A DNA stretch of 64,000 nucleotides, taken from assembly GCF_002160915.1 (NCBI RefSeq), contig NZ_NFLM01000003.1, positions 62,001 to 126,000 on the forward strand, read 5' to 3'. This DNA is from Faecalibacterium sp. An121. Lineage in GTDB: Bacteria; Bacillota; Clostridia; Oscillospirales; Ruminococcaceae. The translations under genes were made by a program, and so were the position numbers. Positions 46,771-54,797 of this stretch are shown here, one piece after another. Under the pieces are notes generated by a model. The model was given only the letters and a program-made list of their open reading frames with translations. It did not search any database and had not been told where the DNA came from. Position 1 is the first letter of the stretch, and every line of letters begins with the position of its first letter.

Positions 46771-48213
46771 ATGAAGATCTATATCACAGGGCTGCCCTCG
46801 GGCTACGATGTGGAGCATCTGGTCCGGCTGTTCTATCCGATGGCGCCCCTTACCCTGACCCCGCCTGCCGACGGGGAGGACTGCGTCTGGGCCAGCAAAG
46901 GGGAAGACGGCCTCTCGGTGCTGGTGCGGGAACAGGGCCGGAGCCGGACTGCCTCTGCCCCTCTGCCCCGGGACGATAGCCCCGAGTTTGCCCTGGCCAG
47001 CCTGGCCTATGGGCTGCTGCGCAGCTGGACCGGCCTGCGGCCCCCCTGGGGCAAAATGACCGGGGTACGGCCGGTGCGGCTGATCCATGACAAGCGGGCC
47101 GCCGGCTGGACCGCAGAGCAGATCGACCGGTATTTTCTGGAGCGGTTCGACTGTTCCCCCGAAAAATACCAGATGGCCCGGGCCATTGCCGACTTGCAGG
47201 GACCCATCCTGCGCCGGGGCGCCGAACCCCGGGCGTACAGCCTCTACATCGGCATCCCCTTCTGCCCTTCCCGGTGCAGCTATTGCAGCTTTGTCAGCTG
47301 CAACCTGGACCGGGACCGCAAGCTGGTGCAGCCCTATGTGGACTGCCTGTGCCGGGAACTGGAGGCCATCCGGGCCCAGGCGGACCAGGCCGGATTGCAT
47401 TTGCAGACCATCTACATCGGCGGAGGCACCCCCACCAGCCTGTCGGCCGGGCAGCTGCGCCAGCTGATGGGCGCCGTGCGGGATCTCTTTCCCCTGGAAG
47501 GGCTGGCGGAATACACGGTGGAGGCGGGCCGCCCCGACTGCACCGACGCCGAAAAGCTGGCGGTCATCAAGGAGTACGGGGCCACCCGCATCTCCATCAA
47601 TCCCCAGACCTTCTCGGACCAGGTGCTGGCCAACATCGGCCGCCGCCACACCGCCCGGGATATCCTGGACTGCTACGCGGCCGCCCGGGCGGCGGGGCAC
47701 ACCGACATCAATATGGACCTGATCGCCGGCCTGCCCGGGGACACGGTGGAGGGCTTTGCGCACAGCCTGCGCACCGCCATCGACCTGGACCCCGAAAACA
47801 TCACGGTGCACACTTTGACCCTCAAACGGGCTTCCCGCATCGTGATGGAGGACCAGGAGGACAACCGCTACGCCGATGTGGCCGCCATGCTGGAGCGCTG
47901 CGGCCTGCTGGCCCAGGCGGGCTATCGGCCCTACTATCTCTACCGGCAGAAGAACACCCTGCAGAACCTGGAGAACGTGGGCTGGTGCAAGCCGGGCCGG
48001 GAGGGCTATTACAACATTTATATCATGGAGGAAGTGCAGACCATCCTTTCGGCCGGCGCGGGGGGCAGCACCAAGCTGGTGGATGCCGGCGGCCACAGGA
48101 TGCAGCGCATCTTCAATTTCAAGTACCCCAATGAATACATCCAGCGCTTTGACCAGGTGTTGGAGCGCAAAAAAGGAGTGTCTGCGTTTTATGATCACGA
48201 TTTGGGTACCTAA
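46771..48213 (+). CDS. hemZ: Radical SAM coproporphyrinogen dehydrogenase-like protein HemZ
   Basis: 480 residues. An N-terminal ~155-residue module, then a radical SAM domain with the cluster motif CPSRCSYCSF, TIYIGGGTPTSL, EAGRPDCTD, RISINPQTF, and the HemN-like tail YLYRQKNTLQNLENVGW. HemZ-type proteins are clostridial/Bacillus relatives of HemN, but whether they truly oxidise coproporphyrinogen III or move haem is unresolved, and no other haem genes are in this window. Overlaps the next gene by 23 nt. Confidence 0.87.
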   Translation: MKIYITGLPSGYDVEHLVRLFYPMAPLTLTPPADGEDCVWASKGEDGLSVLVREQGRSRTASAPLPRDDSPEFALASLAYGLLRSWTGLRPPWGKMTGVRPVRLIHDKRAAGWTAEQIDRYFLERFDCSPEKYQMARAIADLQGPILRRGAEPRAYSLYIGIPFCPSRCSYCSFVSCNLDRDRKLVQPYVDCLCRELEAIRAQADQAGLHLQTIYIGGGTPTSLSAGQLRQLMGAVRDLFPLEGLAEYTVEAGRPDCTDAEKLAVIKEYGATRISINPQTFSDQVLANIGRRHTARDILDCYAAARAAGHTDINMDLIAGLPGDTVEGFAHSLRTAIDLDPENITVHTLTLKRASRIVMEDQEDNRYADVAAMLERCGLLAQAGYRPYYLYRQKNTLQNLENVGWCKPGREGYYNIYIMEEVQTILSAGAGGSTKLVDAGGHRMQRIFNFKYPNEYIQRFDQVLERKKGVSAFYDHDLGT

Positions 48214-49144
48214 GCGCCTGGTGGAGATCGACCTGCTGAATGTGGCGGCCCGCAGCGGCCCCCAGCTGGTGCAGGTATGCGAGGACAGCTATGCCCGGCG
48301 GCTGCAGTATGCCGCCCAGAAAGTGCGCCAGTCGGGGGCCAAGATCATCATGCTGACAGGTCCCTCGGCCAGCGGCAAGACCACCACCGCCCACAAGCTG
48401 GCGGCCGCCCTGACCGAGATGGGCACGCCGGCCCAGGTCATCAGCCTGGACAACTTCTTCCGCGGGTCCCAGTATTACCCCCGGATGCCGGACGGCACCC
48501 TGGACTACGAGCACCCCGACACTTTGGATATGCCCCTGATCCGCCAGTGCCTGCAGGAGCTGAGCCAGACCGACAAGACGGTGCTGCCCATCTATGACTT
48601 TGTGCGGGAAGAGCGGTCGGAGGAGACCGAGGCCATCGACCTGGCGGGAGGCGTCTGCATCGTGGAGGGCATCCACGCCCTCAATCCCATGCTGACCAGC
48701 CTGGTGCCCTCGGGCCATGTCTACCGCATCTATGCGGGCCTGCGGGAGGAATACTGCCAGGAGGGCCGCCGCCTGATCAACACCCAGAACATCCGGCTGT
48801 GCCGCCGGGTACTGCGGGACGCCGCCGCCCGGGGCCGCAGCCCCGAGCAGACCCTGGCCATGTGGGACCGGGTGCTGGACGGCGAGACCCGATATATCAA
48901 GGGCTTCAAAAATACGGCCGACTTTTTGCTGGATACCGCTTTCAGCTACGAGCTGGGGATCATCGCGGGGCTGCTGCCCGAGGTGGGCCGCAGGATGTCC
49001 CCCGACAGCCGCTACACCGAAATGTGGGACGAGGCGGCCCGCCGCTTTGAGCATGTGCAGCCTCTGGACCGTCAGCTCATCCCCCCGGGAGCCATGCTGC
49101 GGGAGTTCTACGCCGGCGTGGGCGGAGATGGGAGCAAGGTGTAA
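48191..49144 (+). CDS. Uridine kinase-like nucleoside kinase
   Basis: 317 residues from ATG 48191, inside the end of hemZ. The P-loop GPSASGKTTTAHKLA lies near residue 56, then ISLDNFFRGSQYYPR, YEHPDTLDMPL, LPIYDFVREER and IVEGIHALNP, the uridine-kinase order. Clostridial relatives are usually ~550 residues with an N-terminal TGS/threonyl-tRNA-synthetase-like part; that part is missing here, leaving a ~50-residue N-terminal stub (SGPQLVQVCEDSYARRLQYAA). The kinase half looks intact. A role in salvage of imported uridine/cytidine fits the nucleoside locus upstream, but the substrate is unproven. Confidence 0.85.
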   Translation: MITIWVPKRLVEIDLLNVAARSGPQLVQVCEDSYARRLQYAAQKVRQSGAKIIMLTGPSASGKTTTAHKLAAALTEMGTPAQVISLDNFFRGSQYYPRMPDGTLDYEHPDTLDMPLIRQCLQELSQTDKTVLPIYDFVREERSEETEAIDLAGGVCIVEGIHALNPMLTSLVPSGHVYRIYAGLREEYCQEGRRLINTQNIRLCRRVLRDAAARGRSPEQTLAMWDRVLDGETRYIKGFKNTADFLLDTAFSYELGIIAGLLPEVGRRMSPDSRYTEMWDEAARRFEHVQPLDRQLIPPGAMLREFYAGVGGDGSKV

Positions 49145-49194
49145 AAATTTTTGGCTGGAAGGCCCATCAATCTGTAAAAGCTGCGGCCGGATTG

Positions 49195-49223
49195 TTGCAT
49201 CATGCTGCAAAGTGCGGTATACT
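49195..49223 (+). promoter_or_regulatory. Promoter of the zinc-ribbon gene
   Basis: TTGCAT (49195-49200), 17-nt spacer, TATACT (49218-49223). Confidence 0.6.
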
Positions 49224-49292
49224 GGATCTATACCGGACCCGCTGCCCGGCGGGCAGAGGGCGCCGGAAACGATGGAGAAGCGAGGTGTCTCA

Positions 49293-49787
49293 ATGATGGA
49301 TGCAGAGAAATGGAAGGATACCATCCTGGCCAAGAGCCGTGAATACATGGAGATCGGCGTCAGCGTGGCCAGCGACCTGACCGAAAAGGGCAAGACCCAG
49401 GCCAGGATCCTGTCCAACCAGGCCAAGATCAGCCGGGCGCAGCGGCAGCTGGGCGCGCTGGTGTACAGCCTGGCCAAGGGCAACGAGGAAAACCAGCCCC
49501 TGGTCGATAAGTATATCGATATGATCGACTCGATCGAGCAGGAGAACCGTCAGCTGAAAGCAAAGCTGACCCCCACCGAGGCCGACGAGGTGGAGCACGT
49601 GGTCCAGACCGAGGCCGACCTGGCGGACGTCATGGCAGACCCCGCCGGGGAGGAACAGCCCGCCGATGAGCCGGCTGACGTGCAGGACGGCCAGGAGGCC
49701 GGACCCGCCAAAAAGTTCTGTCCCCAGTGCGGCGCCGAGGTGGCGCCCGACGCGCTGTTCTGCAACAAGTGCGGCGCGCAGCTGTAA
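49293..49787 (+). CDS. Zinc-ribbon protein with coiled-coil N-terminus
   Basis: 164 residues from ATG 49293 (MMDAEKW; GAGGTG 6 nt upstream). Residues 1-95 are mostly helical and charged, with heptad-like spacing (IDMIDSIEQENRQLKAKL); 96-138 are acidic and disordered; the C-terminus is a double CxxC zinc ribbon CPQCGAEVAPDALFCNKCGAQL-type (motifs CPQC and CNKC). This layout is common among clostridial hypothetical proteins; no function is known. Own promoter and terminator. Confidence 0.8.
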   Translation: MMDAEKWKDTILAKSREYMEIGVSVASDLTEKGKTQARILSNQAKISRAQRQLGALVYSLAKGNEENQPLVDKYIDMIDSIEQENRQLKAKLTPTEADEVEHVVQTEADLADVMADPAGEEQPADEPADVQDGQEAGPAKKFCPQCGAEVAPDALFCNKCGAQL

Positions 49788-49810
49788 CAGGGCACAGGCA
49801 AGGGACCACG

Positions 49811-49841
49811 GGCGCTCCCGCACAGGGGGCGCCTTTTGCAT
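49811..49841 (+). terminator. Terminator after the zinc-ribbon gene
   Basis: GGCGCTCCC / GGGGGCGCC-type stem with a 5-nt loop and TTTT. Confidence 0.65.
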
Positions 49842-49887
49842 CCCATCCGGCCCGGCGGTGAAAATTGGGGAAAATCGGCGCAAACAC

Positions 49888-49916
49888 TTGAAAATCCGCG
49901 CTGTATAAGGTACAAT
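49888..49916 (+). promoter_or_regulatory. Promoter of mazG
   Basis: TTGAAA (49888-49893), 17-nt spacer, TACAAT (49911-49916), 46 nt before the start. Confidence 0.65.
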
Positions 49917-49961
49917 GATTTGGGATTTGCGCCGCGCTGCGGCGGGAAGGAGGGCGCCTGG

Positions 49962-50690
49962 ATGACCGACTGGCCCGAGAAGGAACACTATACGGCAGAG
50001 GATCTGGTGCAGATCATCCGCATCCTGCGGGACCCGGAGCAGGGGTGCCCCTGGGATAAGGTGCAGACCCATCGGTCCATCCGCAAAAATTTCCTGGAGG
50101 AGACCTGCGAGGTGCTGGAAGCCATCGACGCGGATGACCCCGGGATGCTGCGGGAAGAACTGGGGGATGTGCTGATGCAGGTGGCCTTCCACGCGGTGCT
50201 GGAGGAAGAACAGGGCCGCAGTGACTTTTCGGACATCTGCCGGGAAGTGTGCCAAAAGCTCGTGTTCCGCCACCCGCATGTGTTTGCTTCCTCCGCGGCG
50301 CAGAATGCCGGAATAAACGGCTGGGACGCGCTCAAAAATAAGGAAAAGGGCCGCCGTACCCTGGCCGACGAGCTGGACACGGTGCCGGCCACCCTGCCGG
50401 CGCTGATGCGCGCGCAGAAGATGCAAAAGCGGGCGGCAGCCCACGGCTGCGGCCCCGCAGGCCAGCAGGAAGCCCTGGACGCATTGGCCGGGGCCTGGGA
50501 GCGCTGGCAGGATGCCGCCCGTGCCCCCGCCGCAGAGGAGCAGCGGGCCCAGGCAGCGGGACAGCTGCTGTTTGCCGCGGTGGATTCCATCCGGCTGGCG
50601 GGCCTGGACGCCGAGGAGGCATTGACATTCACATCCAAAGCGTTCTGCCGCACCCTCGAGCAGGGGCAGGGCGCCGAGAAAGACAAATGA
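49962..50690 (+). CDS. mazG: Nucleoside triphosphate pyrophosphohydrolase MazG
   Basis: 242 residues. Hydrolyses (d)NTPs to NMP and PPi, a house-cleaning activity. The MazG motif is complete: RILRDPEQGCPWDKVQTHRS, EETCEVLEAID and LREELGDVLMQVAFHA giving the EExxE and ExxD metal ligands; HVFA follows. AAGGAGG before ATG 49962 fixes the start. First gene of the run mazG-hup-rqcP-yabP-yabQ-divIC-yabR, the Bacillus order except for hup. The C-terminal second MazG repeat of E. coli is replaced by an Ala-rich helical tail. Confidence 0.94.
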   Translation: MTDWPEKEHYTAEDLVQIIRILRDPEQGCPWDKVQTHRSIRKNFLEETCEVLEAIDADDPGMLREELGDVLMQVAFHAVLEEEQGRSDFSDICREVCQKLVFRHPHVFASSAAQNAGINGWDALKNKEKGRRTLADELDTVPATLPALMRAQKMQKRAAAHGCGPAGQQEALDALAGAWERWQDAARAPAAEEQRAQAAGQLLFAAVDSIRLAGLDAEEALTFTSKAFCRTLEQGQGAEKDK

Positions 50691-50709
50691 ATCATTGGGA
50701 GGTACCATT

Positions 50710-50979
50710 ATGACCAAGGCTGATCTGACCGCACAGGTTGCGGCAAATACCGACATGACCAAAAAGGACGCCGACAAGGCGGTCAACGCTGTCTTCGAGG
50801 CCCTCAGCCGGGCCCTGGCGAACGGCGAGAAGGTCACCATCTCGGGCTTTGGCACGTTTGAGGTCCGGGAGCGCGCCGAGCGGCAGGGCATCAACCCCCG
50901 CACCCAGGAGCCCATCACCATCGCTGCATCCCGCAGCATCGTTTTCAAGCAGGGCAAGGCGCTGAAGGATTCGCTGTGA
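50710..50979 (+). CDS. hup: HU-family DNA-binding protein
   Basis: 89 residues, standard HU: MTKADLTAQVA, KKDADKAVNAVFEALSRAL, the GFGTFEVRERAERQGINPRT beta-arm and the terminal KQGKALKDSL. Bends and compacts DNA as a homodimer. GGGAGGT precedes ATG 50710 (an upstream in-frame ATG at 50695 is rejected). Located 19 nt after mazG; a strong terminator at 50999 separates it from rqcP, which should give it a short abundant transcript. Confidence 0.96.
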   Translation: MTKADLTAQVAANTDMTKKDADKAVNAVFEALSRALANGEKVTISGFGTFEVRERAERQGINPRTQEPITIAASRSIVFKQGKALKDSL

Positions 50980-50998
50980 GCCTGTTCTGACCATCACC

Positions 50999-51044
50999 GC
51001 TGCCGGAAGGGTCCGCCCTGTGCGGATGTGCCGGCAGCTTTTTT
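50999..51044 (+). terminator. Terminator after hup
   Basis: GCTGCCGG (50999-51006) / CCGGCAGC (51031-51038) with an inner TCCGC / GCGGA hairpin, then six T. It lies inside the cluster, so downstream genes depend on read-through or on an unseen promoter. Confidence 0.85.
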
Positions 51045-51061
51045 GTGCAAAGGAGCAATGT

Positions 51062-51313
51062 ATGCGTCTGGATAAATACCTCAAGGTCTCCCGCCTCATC
51101 AAGCGGCGGACGGTGGCAAACGAAGTGGCCGACGCCGGCCGCATCCTGATCAACGGAAAAGTGGCCAAGGCCAGCGCCGCCGTGGCCCCCGGGGATGTGA
51201 TCGAGATCACCTTCGGCAACCGGCCGGTCAAGGTACGGGTGCTGTCGGATGCCGAGCCCCGCACCAAGGACGTGGCCCGGGAGATGTACGAGATCGTTTC
51301 GGAAGGGGAATAA
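51062..51313 (+). CDS. rqcP: S4-domain RNA-binding protein RqcP
   Basis: 83 residues, a lone S4 domain: RLDKYLKVSRLIKRRTVANE, AGRILINGKVAKASAAVAPGD and IEITFGN. Homologue of YabO/RqcP, which promotes alanine-tail elongation in ribosome-associated quality control with RqcH on 50S subunits; RqcH is not in the window. AAAGGAG 6 nt before ATG 51062. Position after mazG/hup and before yabP matches Bacillus. Confidence 0.92.
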   Translation: MRLDKYLKVSRLIKRRTVANEVADAGRILINGKVAKASAAVAPGDVIEITFGNRPVKVRVLSDAEPRTKDVAREMYEIVSEGE

Positions 51314-51355
51314 ACCCGCCGCCCCGCCGCATACAACATAGCGGAGGGGATCACT

Positions 51356-51646
51356 ATGTCGATGGAAAAACAGGCCGCCCGCCCCGCGGAAGCCGAGCCC
51401 CACACCCTGATCCTGGAGCAGCGGTCCAGCCTGACGGTGACGGGGGTGCGCCGGGTGATCCGGTGCGACCCGGACAGCGCGGCCCTAGAGACAGGGGACT
51501 GCGTGCTGAACCTTTCGGGGGCGCAGCTCAGCGTCACCGCTCTGGACCTAGACCGGGGCGAGGCCAGGCTTTCGGGGCGGATCGATGCGCTGGAATACAC
51601 CGAGGCCCGGACCCCAGGCGGCTTTCTGCGCCGCCTGACCCGCTGA
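51356..51646 (+). CDS. yabP: Sporulation protein YabP
   Basis: 96 residues, YabP/YqfC family: HTLILEQRSSLTVTGVRRVIRCD, then ALETGDCVLNLSGAQLSVTALDLDRGEARLSG-type beta-rich pattern and a C-terminal basic tail. In Bacillus YabP is made in the mother cell and is needed for normal spore cortex. The stop overlaps the yabQ start (TGATG). Its presence suggests the organism can sporulate or has recently lost it. Confidence 0.9.
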   Translation: MSMEKQAARPAEAEPHTLILEQRSSLTVTGVRRVIRCDPDSAALETGDCVLNLSGAQLSVTALDLDRGEARLSGRIDALEYTEARTPGGFLRRLTR

Positions 51647-52095
51647 TGGCCCCGGTCCTGGCCCCCTGGCAGGCCGGGTGGGATCTGGCCTGCTGCCTGT
51701 ACCTGGGCGGCCTGGTGGGGGCTCTGCGCGCGGTGGCCCCCGGCCGGGGCAGGGGGGCTTTTCTGCCCGATATGGCCCTGGTGGGGATGCTGCTGCTGTT
51801 TTTGCAGAGCTATGCCGCCGGTTACAGCCAGGCGGGCAGCCTGCGCTGGTACATGGTGGCCGGAGGGGCTGCGGGAGTCCTGGCCGCCCAAAGCCTGCTG
51901 GGGCCTCTGGCTGCAAGGGTTTGGCGTGTGGTGCTGTGGCCCTGGCGGGCTGCGGTGAAGCGGACGCGGCCGGCGCTGCGGGCAGCCCGGGCCGCTCTGG
52001 CGGCCCGCCGCAAAACGAAACCGGCCCGCGCAGCAAAAAATCCCAAAAAGAGCTTGCAAAATACCGCGCACCTGTTGTATAATTCAAACGTATAA
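51646..52095 (+). CDS. yabQ: Spore cortex protein YabQ
   Basis: 149 residues. About four hydrophobic segments in the first 95 residues (LACCLYLGGLVGALRAV, ALVGMLLLFLQSYAAGYS, MVAGGAAGVLAAQSLLG) and a strongly basic C-terminal tail. The pattern and location between yabP and divIC identify YabQ, a forespore-membrane protein required for cortex formation in Bacillus. Start ATG 51646 is translationally coupled to yabP. Sequence itself is weakly conserved, so synteny carries most of the call. Confidence 0.82.
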   Translation: MAPVLAPWQAGWDLACCLYLGGLVGALRAVAPGRGRGAFLPDMALVGMLLLFLQSYAAGYSQAGSLRWYMVAGGAAGVLAAQSLLGPLAARVWRVVLWPWRAAVKRTRPALRAARAALAARRKTKPARAAKNPKKSLQNTAHLLYNSNV

Positions 52096-52141
52096 CGAAT
52101 CGGTTGTACGCGGTTTTATCCATGGAACGGAGGCGGGCGAA

Positions 52142-52438
52142 ATGGCGCGGACCCGTAAAAAGTCAAAGACCCTGTGGTGGGGCGTCACCAGGCTGTTTTT
52201 TGTGCTGCTGCTGCTGAGCATGCTGGCGGCTTACATTTCCAATCAGGTGACCATCAGCTCCAAACAGGCCGAGCTGGACGCACTGAACGATCAGATCGCC
52301 CAGCAGCAGGCCGAGAACGAGGAGCTGGAGCGGATCCTCAGCGGCGACCCCGACGAGGTGGCCGAGTGGATCGCCCGGGACTCTTACGGCTATGCGGCGC
52401 CCAACGAGCGGATCATCGTGGATATATCGGGCAACTGA
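52142..52438 (+). CDS. divIC: Septum formation initiator DivIC/FtsB
   Basis: 98 residues: basic N-terminus, one membrane segment (about 16-35) and an extracytoplasmic leucine-zipper-like coiled coil (KQAELDALNDQIAQQQAENEELERIL pattern) ending with the family's EWIARDSYGYAAPNERIIVD. Part of the divisome FtsL-DivIB/FtsQ-DivIC subcomplex. Conserved place between yabQ and yabR. Confidence 0.92.
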   Translation: MARTRKKSKTLWWGVTRLFFVLLLLSMLAAYISNQVTISSKQAELDALNDQIAQQQAENEELERILSGDPDEVAEWIARDSYGYAAPNERIIVDISGN

Positions 52439-52517
52439 GGCGACTGTTTGCGGCGGGCCGCTTTTGCGGGTTGCGGGCGGCCCGGAAGATTCCAGGGCAG
52501 AAGAAAGGGTATGAGCT

Positions 52518-53024
52518 TTGATAGAGGTTGGTAATATTTTCGAAGGCCGGGTCACCGGCATCAAGCCGTTTGGCGCTTTTGTGGCCCTTCCGGAAGGACG
52601 GGTGGGCATGGTGCACATTTCGGAGGTGTCCAACTCCTTTGTGCAGGATATCGCCGCAGTGCTGCATGAAGGGGAGACCGTCAAGGTCAAGGTGATCAAC
52701 GTTTCCCCCGAGGGCAAGATCGCCCTGTCCATCAAGCAGCTGCTGCCTGCGCCCGAGCGCCCCGCCCGGGAAGGCGGCCGCGGCGGCCGGCCGGCAGGGT
52801 CCAAAGAAGGCCGGGGCGGTGGCCGCGGCCCCCGGCGTCCCAAAGAGGACGGACCCCGGGTATGGCAGCCCAAGCCGCCGGCCAGGAGCGATAACCTCTC
52901 CTTTGAGGATATGATGAGCCGCTTCAAGAGCCAGAGCGAGGCCAAGCTGGCCGACCTGGACCATGAGTCGGGCGGACGCCGGGGCGGGTATGCCTCCCGC
53001 GGGCGCCGGGGCGGCGGCCGCTGA
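52518..53024 (+). CDS. yabR: S1-domain RNA-binding protein YabR with RGG-rich tail
   Basis: 168 residues from TTG 52518. N-terminal S1 domain of ~75 residues (VGNIFEGRVTGIKPFGAFVALPEGRVGMVHISEVS, KVKVINVSPEGKIALSIKQ). The rest is low complexity with many RG/RGG units (GGRGGRP, GRGGGRGPRRP, RRGGYASRGRRGGGR), a eukaryote-like RGG-box composition that is rare for this family, whose Bacillus member has a shorter Lys-rich tail. In between is a short ordered segment NLSFEDMMSRFKSQSEAKL. Probably binds RNA or ribosomes; function unknown. Terminator at 53058. Confidence 0.85.
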   Translation: MIEVGNIFEGRVTGIKPFGAFVALPEGRVGMVHISEVSNSFVQDIAAVLHEGETVKVKVINVSPEGKIALSIKQLLPAPERPAREGGRGGRPAGSKEGRGGGRGPRRPKEDGPRVWQPKPPARSDNLSFEDMMSRFKSQSEAKLADLDHESGGRRGGYASRGRRGGGR

Positions 53025-53057
53025 GCGCCTTTTTGCCAGAACCGAACCAGGAAACAC

Positions 53058-53094
53058 CGGGCCTGCCCCACAGTCAGGGGGCGGGCCTGTTTTG
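53058..53094 (+). terminator. Terminator after yabR
   Basis: GGCCTGCCCC / GGGGCGGGCC with an 8-nt loop, then TGTTTTG; one mismatch in the stem. Confidence 0.7.
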
Positions 53095-53120
53095 CTGTGA
53101 TAAAAAGAAAGGATATGAGT

Positions 53121-54326
53121 ATGCCTGCAACCTTTGAATTGATCGCACCCTGCTTTTTCGGCTGCGAATCCACCGCCGGCTTCGAGCTGCGGCGGCTGGG
53201 CGCGGAGGACCTGCGGGTCACCGACGGGCGGCTGACCTTCCGGGGCGGCGCCGACCTGATCGCCGCAGCCAACCTCAATCTGCGCACGGTGGAACGGGTG
53301 CTGCTGCTGCTGGCCAGCTATCGGGCCGATACCTTTGACGAGCTGTTTGACGGGGTGTACGCCATCCCCTGGGAGGAGCTGCTGCCTGCCGACGCGGCCT
53401 TCCCGGTGAAGGGCTCCTCTTTGAACAGCAAGCTGTCCAGCGTGCCCGCCTGCCAGAGCATCATCAAAAAGGCCATCGTCAAGCGGCTGATGCGGGGCCA
53501 CCGCACCTCGGTGCTGCCCGAGACAGGCAGCGAATACCGGGTGCAGTTTCTGCTGCGGAAGGACCAGTGTGAGATCATGCTGGATACCAGCGGCGAGGGC
53601 CTGCACAAGCGCGGTTACCGCCGCAACGCCATGGAGGCCCCGCTGCGGGAAACACTGGCCGCCACCATCGCCGACCTGGGCCGGGTGCGCCGGGACAGCC
53701 TGGTGGAGGACCCCTTCTGCGGCAGCGGCACGCTGGTGATCGAAGCGGCCCAGAAGGCGCTGAACATTGCGCCGGGCCTGCACCGCCGGTTTGCGGCAGA
53801 GCATTACAGCTTTGTGCCCGCCCAGGTGTGGGCACGGCAGCGGCAGAAAGCCCTGGAGGAGATCAAGCAGGACGCGGCCTTTGAGGGGTACGGTTACGAC
53901 ATCGACCCCGCCGCCATCCAGCTGGCCCAGGCCAATGCCCGTCTGGCCGGCGTGGACAAGCGCTGCCGCTTTGAGGTGGCGGATGTGGCCGGGTTTGCCC
54001 CCCGGCCCCAGGCCATCGTGCTGACCAACCCGCCCTATGGGGAGCGGATGAGCACCATCGACGGGGCGGCCCGCCTGGCCAGGACCTTTGGCCGCCAGAT
54101 GGAAGCGAACCCCTGCGCCGGGGTGTATGTCATCACGGCGGATATGGAGTTCGAGGCCCACTATGGCCGCCGCGCCACCAAGCGCCGCAAGATGTACAAC
54201 GGCATGATCCCTTGCCAGGTCTATATGTATTACGATGCACCCGCAGCCAAAACGGCCCGTCCCATGCCCAAAGAGGGCTTTGACGGCCGCCGGGCCCGCC
54301 CCAAAGGGCAGGAACAGGACCGCTGA
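53121..54326 (+). CDS. THUMP-domain class I SAM-dependent RNA methyltransferase (RlmL/TrmN-like)
   Basis: 401 residues. An N-terminal ferredoxin-like/THUMP RNA-binding part (about 1-160; TFELIAPCFFGCESTAGFELRRLGA, FPVKGSSLNSKLSS) and a Rossmann methyltransferase with GLHKRGYRRNAMEAPLRETLAA, DPFCGSGTLVIEAA, GYDIDPAAIQLAQANA and the N6/N2-guanine motif TNPPYGERM. Matches the YpsC/RlmL-N group that makes m2G in 23S rRNA; the tRNA guanosine-N2 family is an alternative. ATG 53121 is preferred to 53115 for spacing to AAAGGA. A basic tail ends the protein. Confidence 0.9.
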   Translation: MPATFELIAPCFFGCESTAGFELRRLGAEDLRVTDGRLTFRGGADLIAAANLNLRTVERVLLLLASYRADTFDELFDGVYAIPWEELLPADAAFPVKGSSLNSKLSSVPACQSIIKKAIVKRLMRGHRTSVLPETGSEYRVQFLLRKDQCEIMLDTSGEGLHKRGYRRNAMEAPLRETLAATIADLGRVRRDSLVEDPFCGSGTLVIEAAQKALNIAPGLHRRFAAEHYSFVPAQVWARQRQKALEEIKQDAAFEGYGYDIDPAAIQLAQANARLAGVDKRCRFEVADVAGFAPRPQAIVLTNPPYGERMSTIDGAARLARTFGRQMEANPCAGVYVITADMEFEAHYGRRATKRRKMYNGMIPCQVYMYYDAPAAKTARPMPKEGFDGRRARPKGQEQDR

Positions 54327-54336
54327 GGGTACAGAT

Positions 54337-54368
54337 GGGGGCGCTGCGGGCCGCAGACGCCCCCTTTT
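54337..54368 (+). terminator. Terminator of the RNA methyltransferase gene
   Basis: GGGGGCG / CGCCCCC outer stem with an inner CTGCGG / CCGCAG hairpin and TTTT. Confidence 0.8.
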
Positions 54369-54797
54369 CTCACCGCAGGGCGGGCTTTCCGGGTGCGGGC
54401 CGTGCCGCTTTTTGGGAGAAAAGGGCCTTCCAGATACCTGTTTGAGAGAAATGATATTGAAAAACGCCTAACAATGAGCCAAGAAACTGATATGCAAGAG
54501 AATGACGTCCATACATCAAAAAGCGGGTCGTTTCAGCAGGCGGACGGAATCTTTTCAGGGACAAATGGAAAGAGTTTTCAAATAGGAATTGCATCTGAAG
54601 GCAAAATCGATTATACTAGGAACGATAAGCGGCTGCTGCGGCCCGCAGGACGCCGGCCCGGCGCCCGGCGGCCTGTTTTTTGGGAGCTGCAGGGGCACAG
54701 CAGACAGACGGGGCAAAGCCCGCCCGGGAAAGAAAGGCGCGGCAGAAGCTTCAAATGCGCCCCGGGCGGGCATATAGTATAATGGAGGCGGTGGGCC
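54369..54797 (+). promoter_or_regulatory. 470-nt spacer: AT-rich segment, promoter and attenuator-like hairpin
   Basis: No gene is called. 54431-54625 is distinctly AT-rich. A good promoter TTGCAT (54589-54594), 17-nt spacer, TATACT (54612-54617) fires into a terminator-like hairpin built from CAGG-CGCCGG and CCGGCG-CCTG (54646-54675) with six T at 54676-54681, all upstream of the DUF5685 start at 54798. A second TATAAT box lies just before that start. Confidence 0.55.

Noticed and set aside
54393-54782. 129-codon frame in the spacer before DUF5685
   Set aside because: Crosses a promoter and a terminator-like hairpin, has no good start signal, and changes composition midway.
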